A DNA stretch of 41,453 nucleotides from Chloroflexota bacterium (GTDB lineage Bacteria > Chloroflexota > Dormibacteria > Dormibacterales > Dormibacteraceae), in NCBI GenBank assembly GCA_005883575.1, contig VBFH01000041.1, positions 1 to 41,453 of the forward strand. The letters run 5' to 3'. The stretch's first letter is position 1. The number at the start of each line of letters is the position of its first letter. Under the pieces are notes generated by a model, which saw only the letters and a program-made list of their open reading frames with translations, ran no database searches and was not told where the DNA came from. Positions 1 to 8,868 of this stretch are shown here, piece by piece. Made by a program: the position numbers and the translations under genes.

Positions 1-11
1 CCGATCGCCTG

Positions 12-1454
12 ATGGGACTACCCAAGCAGGTCGCCGACGAGCTCCGCCGCGTCGTCGGCCGCGAGTCGGTCATCGATTCGCCCAACGATCTCCGCATCTT
101 CGAGCGCGACGGTTCGATCGAAGGTGCGATGCCCGACGCGGTCGTGCTCGCGTCGACGACGGAGGACGTCGCCGGTGTGATGAAGGTGGCGGCGAATCAT
201 CGCATCCCCGTGGTGCCTCGCGGCGCCGGCACCGGTCTTTCCGGTGGCGCGGTCACGATCCGCGGCGGCATTGCGCTGCAGGTCACGCGCATGCGCCGCA
301 TCCTGGAGATCGATCCCGTCGCGCAGACCGCCCTTGTCGAACCTGGCGTGGTCAACCAGGAGCTCTCGCTGGCCGCCGCGCAGCACGGCCTGTTCTATGC
401 GCCCGACCCTTCCAGCCAGAAGGCGTGCACCATCGGCGGCAACGCGGCCGAAAACTCGGGCGGTCCGCACTGCCTGTACTACGGCGTCACCACGAACCAC
501 GTCCTCGGGATGGAGGTCGTTTTGGCGGACGGGTCGGTGCACTGGGTCAACGGCGACACCCCCGACCGAATAGGCCTCGATCTGTGCGGGATCCTCGTGG
601 GCTCCGAAGGAACCCTCTGCGCGATCACGAAGATCAAGGTGAAGCTCCTGCGCGTGCCGCCAAGCATCGCAACGCTGCTGGCCGCCTTTCCGAGCATCGA
701 GACCGCAAGCCAGGCCGTGTCGGCGGTGATCGGTCACGGCATCGTACCCGCGGCCCTGGAGATGATGGACAGCGTCACCGTCGGCGCCGTCGAGGCTCAC
801 TATCACGCCGGTTACCCGACCGACGCAGGCGCCGTCCTGCTGGTCGAGGTCGACGGCATCGCCGAGTCGACCCGCGAGCTCACGGCCGCGATCAGCAAGA
901 TCCTGGGCGAGAACCGGGGCTACGGCCTTCGCGAGGCGCAGACACCCGCGGAGCGCGAGCTGCTGTGGGCCGGACGCAAAGGCGCGATCGGCGCGCTCGG
1001 CCGGATCAAGCCCAACTACTACCTGCACGACGGCGTGGTGCCGCGCTCGCGACTGCCCCAGGTGCTTTCGGCCGTCGGCGAGATCGGCGAGCACTACAAG
1101 CTGCCGGTGGCCAACGTCTTTCACGCCGGGGACGGCAATCTCCACCCCAACATCCTTTTCGACCTCCGCGACCGCGAGGTGCTGCATCAGGTCGAGTCGG
1201 CCGGCGAGGAGATGCTCCGCGCCGTGGTCGAGCTCGGCGGGGCCCTGTCCGGCGAGCACGGCATCGGCCTCGAAAAGGCCGCATACATGCCCTGGATCTA
1301 CAGCGACGACGACCTCGACGCGATGCACCGCGTGAAAGACGTCTTCGACGCCGGCGGCACCTTGAACCCCGGCAAGATCTTCCCCGACCCTTCGCGCAAG
1401 GCGGTTCATCTCGCCGGGCGCACCGGGCGGGCCATCGAGGCCAAGTGGTGGTGA
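12..1454 (+). CDS. glcD: FAD-linked 2-hydroxyacid oxidase, GlcD-type subunit
   Basis: Catalytic flavoprotein of a glycolate/2-hydroxyacid oxidase, expected to oxidise a 2-hydroxyacid to the 2-oxoacid using FAD. The 480 residues match the usual GlcD length. An FAD_binding_4 domain covers about residues 37-175, with the Gly-rich VPRGAGTGLSGGA segment and the CTIGGNAAENSGG segment. A FAD-oxidase C domain follows to the end, with its usual HGIGLEKAAYMPW signature. The start ATG overlaps a TGA at 10-12, so an upstream gene may end at the window edge. Its own stop overlaps the next start as GTGA, and glcE and glcF follow in the same way, which supports a heteromeric complex. The substrate could be glycolate, D-lactate or another 2-hydroxyacid; sequence alone does not decide. 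Confidence 0.93.
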   Translation: MGLPKQVADELRRVVGRESVIDSPNDLRIFERDGSIEGAMPDAVVLASTTEDVAGVMKVAANHRIPVVPRGAGTGLSGGAVTIRGGIALQVTRMRRILEIDPVAQTALVEPGVVNQELSLAAAQHGLFYAPDPSSQKACTIGGNAAENSGGPHCLYYGVTTNHVLGMEVVLADGSVHWVNGDTPDRIGLDLCGILVGSEGTLCAITKIKVKLLRVPPSIATLLAAFPSIETASQAVSAVIGHGIVPAALEMMDSVTVGAVEAHYHAGYPTDAGAVLLVEVDGIAESTRELTAAISKILGENRGYGLREAQTPAERELLWAGRKGAIGALGRIKPNYYLHDGVVPRSRLPQVLSAVGEIGEHYKLPVANVFHAGDGNLHPNILFDLRDREVLHQVESAGEEMLRAVVELGGALSGEHGIGLEKAAYMPWIYSDDDLDAMHRVKDVFDAGGTLNPGKIFPDPSRKAVHLAGRTGRAIEAKWW

Positions 1455-2524
1455 ACGCGCCGGCGATTGAGAAACCAGCCAGCGCTGAGGCATTGGCCAA
1501 GGCGCTGCATGAAGCCGCCTCGCATAGGCTTGCTGTCATCCCGGTCGGCGGCGGCAAGGCACGCGGCATGGGCGACATTCCCAAGAGTTGCGACGTCGAG
1601 CTGCACACGACCCGCCTCGACCGCGTGATCGAGCACTCGCAGGCCGACATGGTGGTCAGCGTCGAAGCGGGGATCACGCTCGAAGCTTTGCAGGCGGAGC
1701 TCGGCAAGGCGGGCCAGTTTCTGCCCCTTGATCCTTTCAACTCGCCCGGCCACACCATCGGCGGCTTGCTCGCAACTGGATGGACCGGGCCGCTTCGGCT
1801 GCGATTCGGGTCGCCACGCGACTTCCTGATCGGCGTCCGCGTCGCCCTGCCGGACGGAAAGCTCGCGACCGGCGGCGGTCGAGTGGTGAAGAACGTCAGC
1901 GGCTACGACATGATGAAGCTGCACTACGGCGCGCTCGGCTCGCTGGGCGTCATCGTCGCCGCGTCGTTCAAGGTGTTTCCCAAGCCGCTGCACGACGTGA
2001 CCGTTACGAGCGAGGGTGGTTGGGATGACGCCGACCGGGCGCTTGCGATGCCTGTCGCGCCTTCGGCCCTCGAGATCTTCTCTGACGGCCGCATCCTTGC
2101 GCGCTACACGGGCAGCCGCGACGCGGTCGACCGCGTGGTCGGCGACCTTGATTGGACAATCGAGGAGCCTTCGATCTGGGAGCGCCACTCGAGGCGAGCG
2201 CCGGCGCGATGGGCTCGCATCGCCGCGCCGCGGTCTGTACTCCGCCGCCTGGTCGAGGCGCTTCCGCGGGGCGCGGGCTGGTGGGCCTCGCCCGGCACCG
2301 GAGTCGCGCACTGGGCGATCGCGTCTGACGCGCCTTCGGTGCTGGACATGCGAGCGAGGACCGCATCCGCGGGCGGAACGCTCGTGATGCTGGACGCGCC
2401 CTATGACTTCATGCGCGAAGTGGGCGCCTGGGGCACGCCGCCGAAAACGATCGAGATCATGCGCCGCCTCAAAGCAGCCTTCGATCCCGACGGCGTCTTG
2501 AACCCCGGAAGGTTTGTGGTGTGA
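1451..2524 (+). CDS. glcE: Glycolate oxidase FAD-binding subunit GlcE
   Basis: Second FAD-binding subunit of the glycolate-type oxidase, 357 residues and somewhat shorter than GlcD. The N-terminal half keeps the FAD_binding_4 pattern (VIPVGGGKARGMG, then HTIGGLLATGWTGP and the VVKNVSGYDMMKL segment typical of GlcE). The C-terminal third is weakly conserved, as usual in this subunit, and ends in the family tail FDPDGVLNPGRF. The frame is open far upstream inside glcD, but that part is antisense-like, Arg-rich nonsense. The GTG at 1451, which overlaps the glcD stop as GTGA, is the natural start, and two other GTG codons sit just upstream. Its stop overlaps the GTG of glcF identically, so the three genes are probably translationally coupled. 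Confidence 0.9.
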   Translation: MNAPAIEKPASAEALAKALHEAASHRLAVIPVGGGKARGMGDIPKSCDVELHTTRLDRVIEHSQADMVVSVEAGITLEALQAELGKAGQFLPLDPFNSPGHTIGGLLATGWTGPLRLRFGSPRDFLIGVRVALPDGKLATGGGRVVKNVSGYDMMKLHYGALGSLGVIVAASFKVFPKPLHDVTVTSEGGWDDADRALAMPVAPSALEIFSDGRILARYTGSRDAVDRVVGDLDWTIEEPSIWERHSRRAPARWARIAAPRSVLRRLVEALPRGAGWWASPGTGVAHWAIASDAPSVLDMRARTASAGGTLVMLDAPYDFMREVGAWGTPPKTIEIMRRLKAAFDPDGVLNPGRFVV

Positions 2525-3708
2525 CCGCTCCTTTCGCGCGTCTCTCCGACGACGACCTTGCCACCTGCGTCCACTGCGGCCTGTGTCTCGACGCATGTCC
2601 TACCTTTCGGGTCACCGGACTCGAGACCGAGTCGCCGCGCGGCCGCATCTACCTCATGACCCAGTGGAAACGCGGAACGATGCCCTTTGATGAGGAGCAG
2701 GTCAAGCACATCGACCTGTGCCTCGGTTGCCGCACGTGCGAGGGCGTGTGTCCCTCGGGTGTTCCGTACGGCAGGATCATCGAGGCCGGCCGCGCCGACG
2801 TCGAAGACGTGCGCAGGCCATCGCCCAAGCGCGCAGGCAGCCGCATCGCCCTCCGACAGCTCGTCGGCCATCCCGGGCGGCTGCGCCTGGCGGGTGCTGC
2901 CGCGCGGGCGGCGCAACGACTCGGTCTCACGTCGGTGGCCCGCTCCGGGCGGATGCTGCCCCGATTGCAATCGCAGTTCCGCCGGCCGCCGGGCGACGTC
3001 GCGCACGCGCGGGGCGAGGCGAGATATCGCGTGGCTTTTCTCGTCGGCTGCGTGATGCCGATCCTTTATCCGCAATCGCATGAGGCGGCGGTTCGACTCC
3101 TCCAGCTCGCGGGATGCGACGTCTGGTTTCCGGCCGGCGAGCGATGCTGCGGTGCGCTTTTCGCGCACAACGGCGATCTGAAGGGGGCGGCGCGTCTGCG
3201 CGAGGCCAACATGCGCGTCTACAGCGCGGGCAAGTTCGACGCCCTGGTCGTCGACTCGGCCGGATGCGGCGCGCACTTGAAAGACTTCTACCCGGACCTC
3301 AAAGGCCGCGTCAAAGACCTGACTGAGTTGCTGGCCGAGGTTGGCCTGCCGGAGCCGGAGGGCAAGCTCAACCTCCGCGTCACCTACCAGGACGCCTGCC
3401 ACCTCGCGCATGCGCAGCGGATCAAGAAACAGCCGCGCGACCTGATCCGCTCGATCCAAGGAGTGAATTACATCGAGATGCGCCATGCGGAGATGTGCTG
3501 CGGAGCGGCCGGTCTCTACAGCACGCTGGAGCCCGAGATGTCCAATCGGATCCTGGAGGAGAAGCTCGACGACGTGATGGCAACCGGTGCGGACGTAGTC
3601 ACGGTCGCCAACCCTGGATGCCAGATGCAGCTCGAAGCCGGGCTGCGGAGCCGTGGGTCGGCGATGCGAGTCGAGCACGTCGCCGAAACGCTGCTCCGCG
3701 CCTACTAG
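2521..3708 (+). CDS. glcF: Glycolate oxidase iron-sulfur subunit GlcF
   Basis: Electron-transfer subunit that passes electrons from the flavin subunits to the respiratory chain. Two 4Fe-4S motifs lie at the N terminus: C16, C19, C22, C26 (CVHCGLCLDACP) and C67, C70, C73, C77 (CLGCRTCEGVCP). Two CCG cysteine-rich domains follow, with the signatures ERCCGALFAHNG and EMCCGAAGLYST and their accompanying single cysteines (SAGCGAHL, QDACHLAH, NPGCQMQ). At 395 residues the length is normal for GlcF. The GTG start overlaps the glcE stop. The gene ends the glcDEF operon, faces the convergent PP2C gene, and has a small hairpin just after its stop. Confidence 0.93.
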   Translation: MTAPFARLSDDDLATCVHCGLCLDACPTFRVTGLETESPRGRIYLMTQWKRGTMPFDEEQVKHIDLCLGCRTCEGVCPSGVPYGRIIEAGRADVEDVRRPSPKRAGSRIALRQLVGHPGRLRLAGAAARAAQRLGLTSVARSGRMLPRLQSQFRRPPGDVAHARGEARYRVAFLVGCVMPILYPQSHEAAVRLLQLAGCDVWFPAGERCCGALFAHNGDLKGAARLREANMRVYSAGKFDALVVDSAGCGAHLKDFYPDLKGRVKDLTELLAEVGLPEPEGKLNLRVTYQDACHLAHAQRIKKQPRDLIRSIQGVNYIEMRHAEMCCGAAGLYSTLEPEMSNRILEEKLDDVMATGADVVTVANPGCQMQLEAGLRSRGSAMRVEHVAETLLRAY

Positions 3709-3714
3709 TTCACA

Positions 3715-3731
3715 TCCCCACCTCGTGGGGA
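3715..3731. terminator. Short hairpin between convergent glcF and PP2C genes
   Basis: A perfect inverted repeat of 7 bp (TCCCCAC and GTGGGGA) with a 3-nt loop lies 6 nt after the glcF stop in the 63-nt convergent gap. Neither side has a T-run, so it is at best a weak terminator or an mRNA 3'-end stabiliser. It resembles the G/C-box hairpins at 10.7 kb. Confidence 0.35.
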
Positions 3732-3771
3732 GGTCGGCGGCGCGGCCGTCGGGCGGGGACGATCCCTAACG

Positions 3772-4548
3772 CTAAAGCTTTAGTTTCGGCAAGACCGCTG
3801 TCTTCGTCACGTCGACTTCGACACGCGCCACGGCCAGGGTCACGTTGTCGGGCGCGCCGAGCTCGCGGCATCGCTCGATCACGCGCTCCGCCCCACGGTC
3901 GAGGTTCCCGTCCTTCAGCAGCAGGCGCCCCATCTCCTCCACACTCACACCCGCCGTCTCCACCCCGTCGCTGCACAGCACCACGGCATCGCCTTCCTCG
4001 AGCTCCATCTTGTCGGTGAACGGCTGGATCTGCTCCCACACACCGACAGCGCGGGTGAGCCGGTGCTTGAGCGGATGGTTCTCGGCCTCCTCGGGCTTGA
4101 TCAAGCCGAGCCGGACCTGCTCGGCCGGCCACGAGTGGTCCTGGGAGATCTGCTTGGCGAGACCGTTGCGAAACAGGTAAGCCGGGCTGTCGCCGACGTT
4201 GAGCAGCGCTACCTCACCCGAGCGGATCGCCGCGACCACCATCGTGCTGCCCATCCCAGACCAGTCGGGGTTATCGCGCGCGGCGTTGAAAACCGCGGTG
4301 TTCGCCTCCTTGCAGGCACGCTTCAGGCGATCGACGTCAGGTCCCTCCTGCCCGTCCTCTGACAGCACCTTGGTCACGGTCTTGACTGCGATCGAGCTTG
4401 CGTGCTGACCTGCCGCGTGGCCGCCCATCCCATCGCAGACCACGATCAGGGTGTCGAGGCCGGCCTTGTTGCGCCAGACCGTGACCGAATCCTCGTTCTC
4501 CTCGCGCTCGAGGCCGGGGTCGGTGGCCCACGCGATCTTTAGACGCAT
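3772..4548 (-). CDS. PP2C-family protein phosphatase (PstP/PrpC type)
   Basis: Soluble metal-dependent Ser/Thr phosphatase of 258 residues, the length of the minimal bacterial PP2C domain. Family motifs are in order: an early NEDS (residues 18-21), VVCDGMGGHAAGQ around residue 40, GSTMVVAA, VGDSPAYLFRNG, LCSDGVE and the C-terminal DNVTLAVARV. The aspartates that bind the two Mn/Mg ions (in CDGMGG, CSDG and DN) are present. There is no receptor or membrane segment. It starts 27 nt after the stop of the FHA protein gene on the same strand, so the pair is probably co-transcribed. PP2C and FHA genes usually sit with a Ser/Thr kinase and cell-division genes, but no kinase is in this window. Its targets are unknown. 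Confidence 0.92.
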   Translation of the reverse strand: MRLKIAWATDPGLEREENEDSVTVWRNKAGLDTLIVVCDGMGGHAAGQHASSIAVKTVTKVLSEDGQEGPDVDRLKRACKEANTAVFNAARDNPDWSGMGSTMVVAAIRSGEVALLNVGDSPAYLFRNGLAKQISQDHSWPAEQVRLGLIKPEEAENHPLKHRLTRAVGVWEQIQPFTDKMELEEGDAVVLCSDGVETAGVSVEEMGRLLLKDGNLDRGAERVIERCRELGAPDNVTLAVARVEVDVTKTAVLPKLKL

Positions 4549-4575
4549 TGGTCTAGTAAACGAAAAGAACCGGCA

Positions 4576-6153
4576 CTAGTCTCCGAGAACCGCGAAGTGG
4601 ACTGAGTTCTGACCCACGGTCAAGCGGTCGCCGTGGTTCAGCTGCTTCTCCTGGACCGACTCGCCGTTGACGAACGTGCCGTTCGTGCTGCCCAGGTCGA
4701 CGACCCAGAACTCCTCGCCCCGACGCTCGAGCCGCGCGTGGTGGCCGCTGGTCGCGGGGTCGCGGAGGATGACGTCGTTGTCGGGTGAGCGGCCGAGCCG
4801 CACGGCCCGATCCGCGGCGCGGTGGGTATGACCGGCGTCCGGACCGGATTCGATGGTGAGCTCCGCCTGTGGACCGGCGGCGACACCAGCCGCGGGCTGA
4901 GGCCGCGCGGGCATCGCCATCGTCTCCGGGACCAGGGGTGTCGCTGGGGCTGAGGGCGGCGGCTGCCACGCCGGCATCAACGTGGTCGGCTCACGCTCGG
5001 CGCCGCCATCCATGGGCGGCGGAGCGACCATGGTCGCGGCGACGTCGAGGCCGTTGTCGGCCGAAGGACCGCGCCAGGGCGGCGGTGCGAAGGGCGGAGG
5101 TGGGGGTGGAGGCGCGACCGCTTCCTCGGGCGCGGCCTGCGCGCCGGCGGCGAGGTCGGCGTCGGTTGACTCTTGCGCTGCCGGCTCGATCGGGGCGACC
5201 GGAGCCGCGGACGCCGCCGGCGCCGACCATACGGGTGCGGGAGGCACGTTCCACGGCGGGGGCGGCGCGCTCGCGGGCGGCTGCTCCAGAATTTTGACCG
5301 GTTCCGGAGCGGGCGGCGCAGCCGGCGCACCCCAGGAGGGCGCCGGCGGAGCGGCCGGTTCCTCGGTCTTGGGGATGTCCCAACCCCCTGGTGCCGCACC
5401 GGGCACATCCCATGCCGGAGCGACGGTGGGAGGAGATGCGGGAGCTCCAGGCGGCGGGCCCCAATCGCCCGCAGGCGCCGCTGGCGCGGCGGGCGGAACG
5501 TCCCAACCGCCCGCGGCGGGAGGGTTCCAGGATGGCGCGGTGGGTACCGCGGGAGGCGGGCCGGCCGCCGGCTCGGCCGAGGGTGCCCCCCACGCCGGTG
5601 GCGGAGCGGGAGGCGCTCCCCACGAGGGAGCGCCTTCGGACGCGGCCGGAGCGGACGCCGGCGCACCCCACGATGGCGGGGGCGCGGACGCCGGCGGAGG
5701 CGCAGCGGCGGGCGATCCCCACGTCGGCGCGCCGGCTACTGGCGGCGGCGAAGGTGGGGCGCCCCACGACGGCGCGGCGGCGGGTGGCGGCGGAGGTGCG
5801 GACGGCGCTGCCGGTGGAGGCGCTCCCCACGCCGGGGCCGGGCCGGCGGGCGGAGGGGGCGCGGCCGGAGAGGCAGGCGAGCCCCATCCGCCTGCGCCCG
5901 CTCTGGCTGGAGCCGGTGTGCCCCAACCGCCGCCCCCTGGAGGGGCGACCATGGTCGGAGCTACGGAGGCCGGCCGGGCCGGCGTCGGCGGCGCCCACGT
6001 GGCCGCAACACCGGCGGTCTGGTTGGCCGGGGCGGCCGGCCGGACGGGAGGGGCCGACTTCTTCCTGCGGCGGCGGCGAGTCCTCAGGTACAGCAGGGCG
6101 ACGACGATCGCTGCTACCGAGAGCATGATTGTCAGCAGGTTCTGGTCTGGCAT
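4576..6153 (-). CDS. Membrane-anchored FHA-domain protein with Trp/Pro-rich linker
   Basis: A 525-residue phosphothreonine-reader protein. One transmembrane helix (about residues 7-22, followed by an RRRRRKK stop-transfer patch) anchors it, probably with the C terminus in the cytoplasm. Residues about 40-420 are a disordered Pro/Ala linker in which Trp recurs in short units such as SWGAP, AWGAP and GWDVP. The C-terminal FHA domain (about 430-520) shows RLGRSPDNDVILRD, then SGHHARL, then LGSTNGTFVNGE, so the phosphopeptide-binding Arg, Ser, His and Asn positions are kept. The ATG has a plausible GGAGG ribosome site upstream. It is expected to recruit Thr-phosphorylated partners at the membrane, reversed by the adjacent PP2C. 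The role of the linker is unknown. Confidence 0.88.
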   Translation of the reverse strand: MPDQNLLTIMLSVAAIVVALLYLRTRRRRRKKSAPPVRPAAPANQTAGVAATWAPPTPARPASVAPTMVAPPGGGGWGTPAPARAGAGGWGSPASPAAPPPPAGPAPAWGAPPPAAPSAPPPPPAAAPSWGAPPSPPPVAGAPTWGSPAAAPPPASAPPPSWGAPASAPAASEGAPSWGAPPAPPPAWGAPSAEPAAGPPPAVPTAPSWNPPAAGGWDVPPAAPAAPAGDWGPPPGAPASPPTVAPAWDVPGAAPGGWDIPKTEEPAAPPAPSWGAPAAPPAPEPVKILEQPPASAPPPPWNVPPAPVWSAPAASAAPVAPIEPAAQESTDADLAAGAQAAPEEAVAPPPPPPPFAPPPWRGPSADNGLDVAATMVAPPPMDGGAEREPTTLMPAWQPPPSAPATPLVPETMAMPARPQPAAGVAAGPQAELTIESGPDAGHTHRAADRAVRLGRSPDNDVILRDPATSGHHARLERRGEEFWVVDLGSTNGTFVNGESVQEKQLNHGDRLTVGQNSVHFAVLGD

Positions 6154-6240
6154 CCGGTGGAAGGCCTCCCTTCTCGCCTATTGAGGCAATCGATCGTTAA
6201 TCAGGCGCTCTTTGCGTAGTGCAGAAGTATGCCACCGCGC

Positions 6241-8868
6241 TCACGATTCGCTACTCGGCTTGGCTCCGTTCTCGATCACAAGCCTGCCCGACGCGACCCC
6301 GGGCACGGTCACGTCCGCCTCGAGGGAGTGGGCCCCCGCGCCGAGAGGTTCTCCGGTCACCACGTGCACGACCAACCGCCGGCCCAGCGGCATGTCGAGG
6401 CGCTTGGGCAGGGGCGCGAGACCGGCGTTGGTCTCGATCTGCAGCTGGTGACCGGTGACGAGCACGCCATCGAGCCGCAGACCGGTGACGCCGACGAGCA
6501 CCGCGGGGCGCGTCCGGTTGTCCAGCGCGAAGCTGACGCCTCGTTGCTCGGGGCGAAGGCTGTGGAGGTCGGCCAGCCGCTCGGCCAGGTAGCGTGGGAT
6601 CTCTGGACGTGGCCGGCTCGGCGGCGTCATCGAGCTGACGGTGAACGAAAGCTCGGCGCGGTCGATGACCTCACCTGATACCGTCAGCGAGGCCTCCATC
6701 CGGTACTCTCCTTCCGACGCGAGCGGAAGGCTCAGGGTGGTCGCGCTGACCGCCGGCTCCAGCGGAGTCGGGACCTCGACCTCGACCAAGCCGGCGTACG
6801 ACTTCTTCTGGACCGCGTCGCGGACCCGATCGAACCCGCGTGAACCGGCCGCCTTCTCGCGCACGATCGACCAGCGCACGACGCCTCGACCGCCCACCGC
6901 TGAATCGTCGTTCACGACCACCAGCCGAGCCGCGAACGGAACGCGCGGACTCTGCACGATGCCGAACGGCCGGCGCGGCTCGAAGGCCAGCGGCTCGATG
7001 ATCACGCGCGTCGCCTTGAACGCGATGGTGAGGGCATCGAGGGCGCGCTTCGGCCGGCGTGCTCCGTCGAGCAGGCCAAACCCTATGCCTGGAAACGGAT
7101 CGACCAGGTGAAACGCAAAGGCGCCCCAGCACGACTCGAACTTTCGCGTTCGTAAGTGCTCCGCGGCGTAGCGAATCACGTCCGCCTGGTACCGCTGCGA
7201 CGCCTCGATGTACGCGTCCAGGCTGCGGTAGGCGGAAGGAAGTCCCGCGCCTCGTTCCGCCCAGTTGACAGGCTGGAAGCCCGCGTGGCGCCACGCCGGA
7301 TCGTCGTCGGCTACGGGCCAGTGCGTTCCAATGCGTTCCCACACGGGCGAATCGGCGCTGGGCAGCGATTGCGCGCCAAACGCGCTGACCATCAATGGTT
7401 CGGCCAGTCCGATGTCACGCCACGAACCGTCCGCCCAGCCCTGCATCAGATGAAGGTCGGCATCACCTGATGCCGCGACTGCCGGCCGCGTCCCGTCGAG
7501 GCGCTCGAAGGAGGCCTTGAGCTCCTGGTCGATGGAATGGTTCTGCCGGACAGCGTGCACGTCCCCAAGGTCCAAGTTCGTCGAGAGCCACGGCGGCTCG
7601 TCATGCGCCGTCCAGAGCGCGATCGACGGATGGTTCTGGAGCATCGCCACCATCTCCGCCTGCTGCTCGCGCGCGGCGGATTCGAAAAAACGCGCCTCGT
7701 CGGCACGCGCGTGATACACGTACGTGCCCGTGAGCGGAAGGTCCTGGAGCACGAGCATCCCCGCCTCATCCGCCTTTTTGTAGAACTCCAGCGGCAGCAC
7801 GTTGGCGACGACCCTGATCGCGTCGAGGTTCGCTTGCTTGGCCGCGGCAAGATCGGAGGCAAAGATCTCAGGCGTCAGCTCGTCGAGCCGGTAAGAGGGC
7901 GCGTAGCAGGCACCGCGCAAAAACATCGGGCGCCCGTTGACGCGAAAGCTCCAGCGGCGCGGACCGATGTCCCACGTGAGCTCACGGAATGCAAATCCAT
8001 CCTCCACGCGCGATGACTCGGCCCCGTCCCCGGTTCGCGCCACGAGCTCGGCGCGGTAGACGGGTTGGGCGCCAAAACGCCATGGCTCCCACCGCTGCGC
8101 GCCGGGAAGGGCAAGGCGCATCGCCATCGTCTCCTCGGCGCCGCCCGCCAGGTGCACCTCGCGGCGCAGTCGCAGCGCGTCACGGCCGGGGACCGGCACG
8201 ACGAGCTCAACCTCGCCGTCCATGTTCCTTCCGTCGAGGTTGCGAAGCCTCGCCTGGACCTCGAGCCGGCCGTCTCCCGCCTCGAAGCTCGGCTTGATCC
8301 GCATCCAGTCGACCCCTATCGGCCCGACGTACTCCAGCTGCACCGGCTGCCACAGGCCCAGCGGGACCTCGGGTTGATAGGGCTCGGGAAGGCTCGAATA
8401 AGCCGACGCCGGATAGGGCTTGAGCTCGCCGTCGTTGAAGATGCCCATGATGTGGCGCTTCTTCTCCGGCTGCCTCTCGAGCGGCGACTCGCAGCAGATC
8501 ACGAGTTGGTTCTCGGGCTTCAGGTACGGCGTCAGGTCGAATCCAAACGGCGCGAAGTAGCCGTAGTGCGAGCCCAGTAGGCGTCCGTTAAGCCACACGT
8601 TGGTGGCGAGGAACGCGCCACCGATCCGAAGCACCACACGCCCCGCGTGATCGGGTCGCGGAAATTCGGTGCGGTACCAGATCGACTGACGGCCCTCGCG
8701 GGCGGCGAGCTGCCTTGGCACCTCGATCGGCTTCCATCCCGTGCCGCGCCCGATGGTGAGCCGCTCCGCCTCGCCTTCGCCCAGCGGCATCCAGATGGCT
8801 TCCCATCCGGTCAGCTCCCGCCTTCCTGCGGCGCGCTGCGGGAGCGGCATGAAGAGGGAATCGCTCAT
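6241..8868 (-). CDS. Glycoside hydrolase family 2 protein, nucleophile replaced
   Basis: GH2-type glycosidase homologue of 875 residues. The N-terminal jelly-roll sugar-binding domain (about 60-190) holds GGAFLATNVWLNGRLLGSHYG. Ig-like domains and a TIM barrel (about 320-620) follow, then C-terminal beta domains. The acid/base region reads NHPSIALWTAHDEPPW with the Glu kept at residue 424. At the usual nucleophile motif (V-S-E-F-G-x-Q-S) the sequence reads VSAFGAQSLP: Ala496 stands where Glu is expected, a single-base difference (GCG versus GAG). It may be inactive, a binding protein, or carry a sequencing error. The frame is open further upstream, but the ATG at 8868 overlaps the galK stop as ATGA and is the clear start. 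Context suggests beta-galactoside use. No signal peptide is seen. Confidence 0.85.
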   Translation of the reverse strand: MSDSLFMPLPQRAAGRRELTGWEAIWMPLGEGEAERLTIGRGTGWKPIEVPRQLAAREGRQSIWYRTEFPRPDHAGRVVLRIGGAFLATNVWLNGRLLGSHYGYFAPFGFDLTPYLKPENQLVICCESPLERQPEKKRHIMGIFNDGELKPYPASAYSSLPEPYQPEVPLGLWQPVQLEYVGPIGVDWMRIKPSFEAGDGRLEVQARLRNLDGRNMDGEVELVVPVPGRDALRLRREVHLAGGAEETMAMRLALPGAQRWEPWRFGAQPVYRAELVARTGDGAESSRVEDGFAFRELTWDIGPRRWSFRVNGRPMFLRGACYAPSYRLDELTPEIFASDLAAAKQANLDAIRVVANVLPLEFYKKADEAGMLVLQDLPLTGTYVYHARADEARFFESAAREQQAEMVAMLQNHPSIALWTAHDEPPWLSTNLDLGDVHAVRQNHSIDQELKASFERLDGTRPAVAASGDADLHLMQGWADGSWRDIGLAEPLMVSAFGAQSLPSADSPVWERIGTHWPVADDDPAWRHAGFQPVNWAERGAGLPSAYRSLDAYIEASQRYQADVIRYAAEHLRTRKFESCWGAFAFHLVDPFPGIGFGLLDGARRPKRALDALTIAFKATRVIIEPLAFEPRRPFGIVQSPRVPFAARLVVVNDDSAVGGRGVVRWSIVREKAAGSRGFDRVRDAVQKKSYAGLVEVEVPTPLEPAVSATTLSLPLASEGEYRMEASLTVSGEVIDRAELSFTVSSMTPPSRPRPEIPRYLAERLADLHSLRPEQRGVSFALDNRTRPAVLVGVTGLRLDGVLVTGHQLQIETNAGLAPLPKRLDMPLGRRLVVHVVTGEPLGAGAHSLEADVTVPGVASGRLVIENGAKPSSES

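Noticed and set aside
1-12. End of an upstream coding gene (TGA at 10-12)
   Set aside because: Only three codons are visible; plausible from the TGATG overlap but not enough to call a gene.
18-1493. Long minus-strand open frame opposite glcD (491 codons)
   Set aside because: Antisense to clear glcD motifs; His/Arg/Asp-rich composition is the usual mirror of a high-GC gene, with no recognisable domain.
2401-3678. Minus-strand open frame opposite glcF (425 codons)
   Set aside because: Shadow of glcF, whose CxxCxxC and CCG motifs prove the coding strand; no family motifs on the other strand.
4982-6184. Plus-strand Gly/Ala-rich frame opposite the FHA protein (400 codons)
   Set aside because: Reverse-strand reading of the Pro/Ala linker produces Gly/Ala-rich nonsense.
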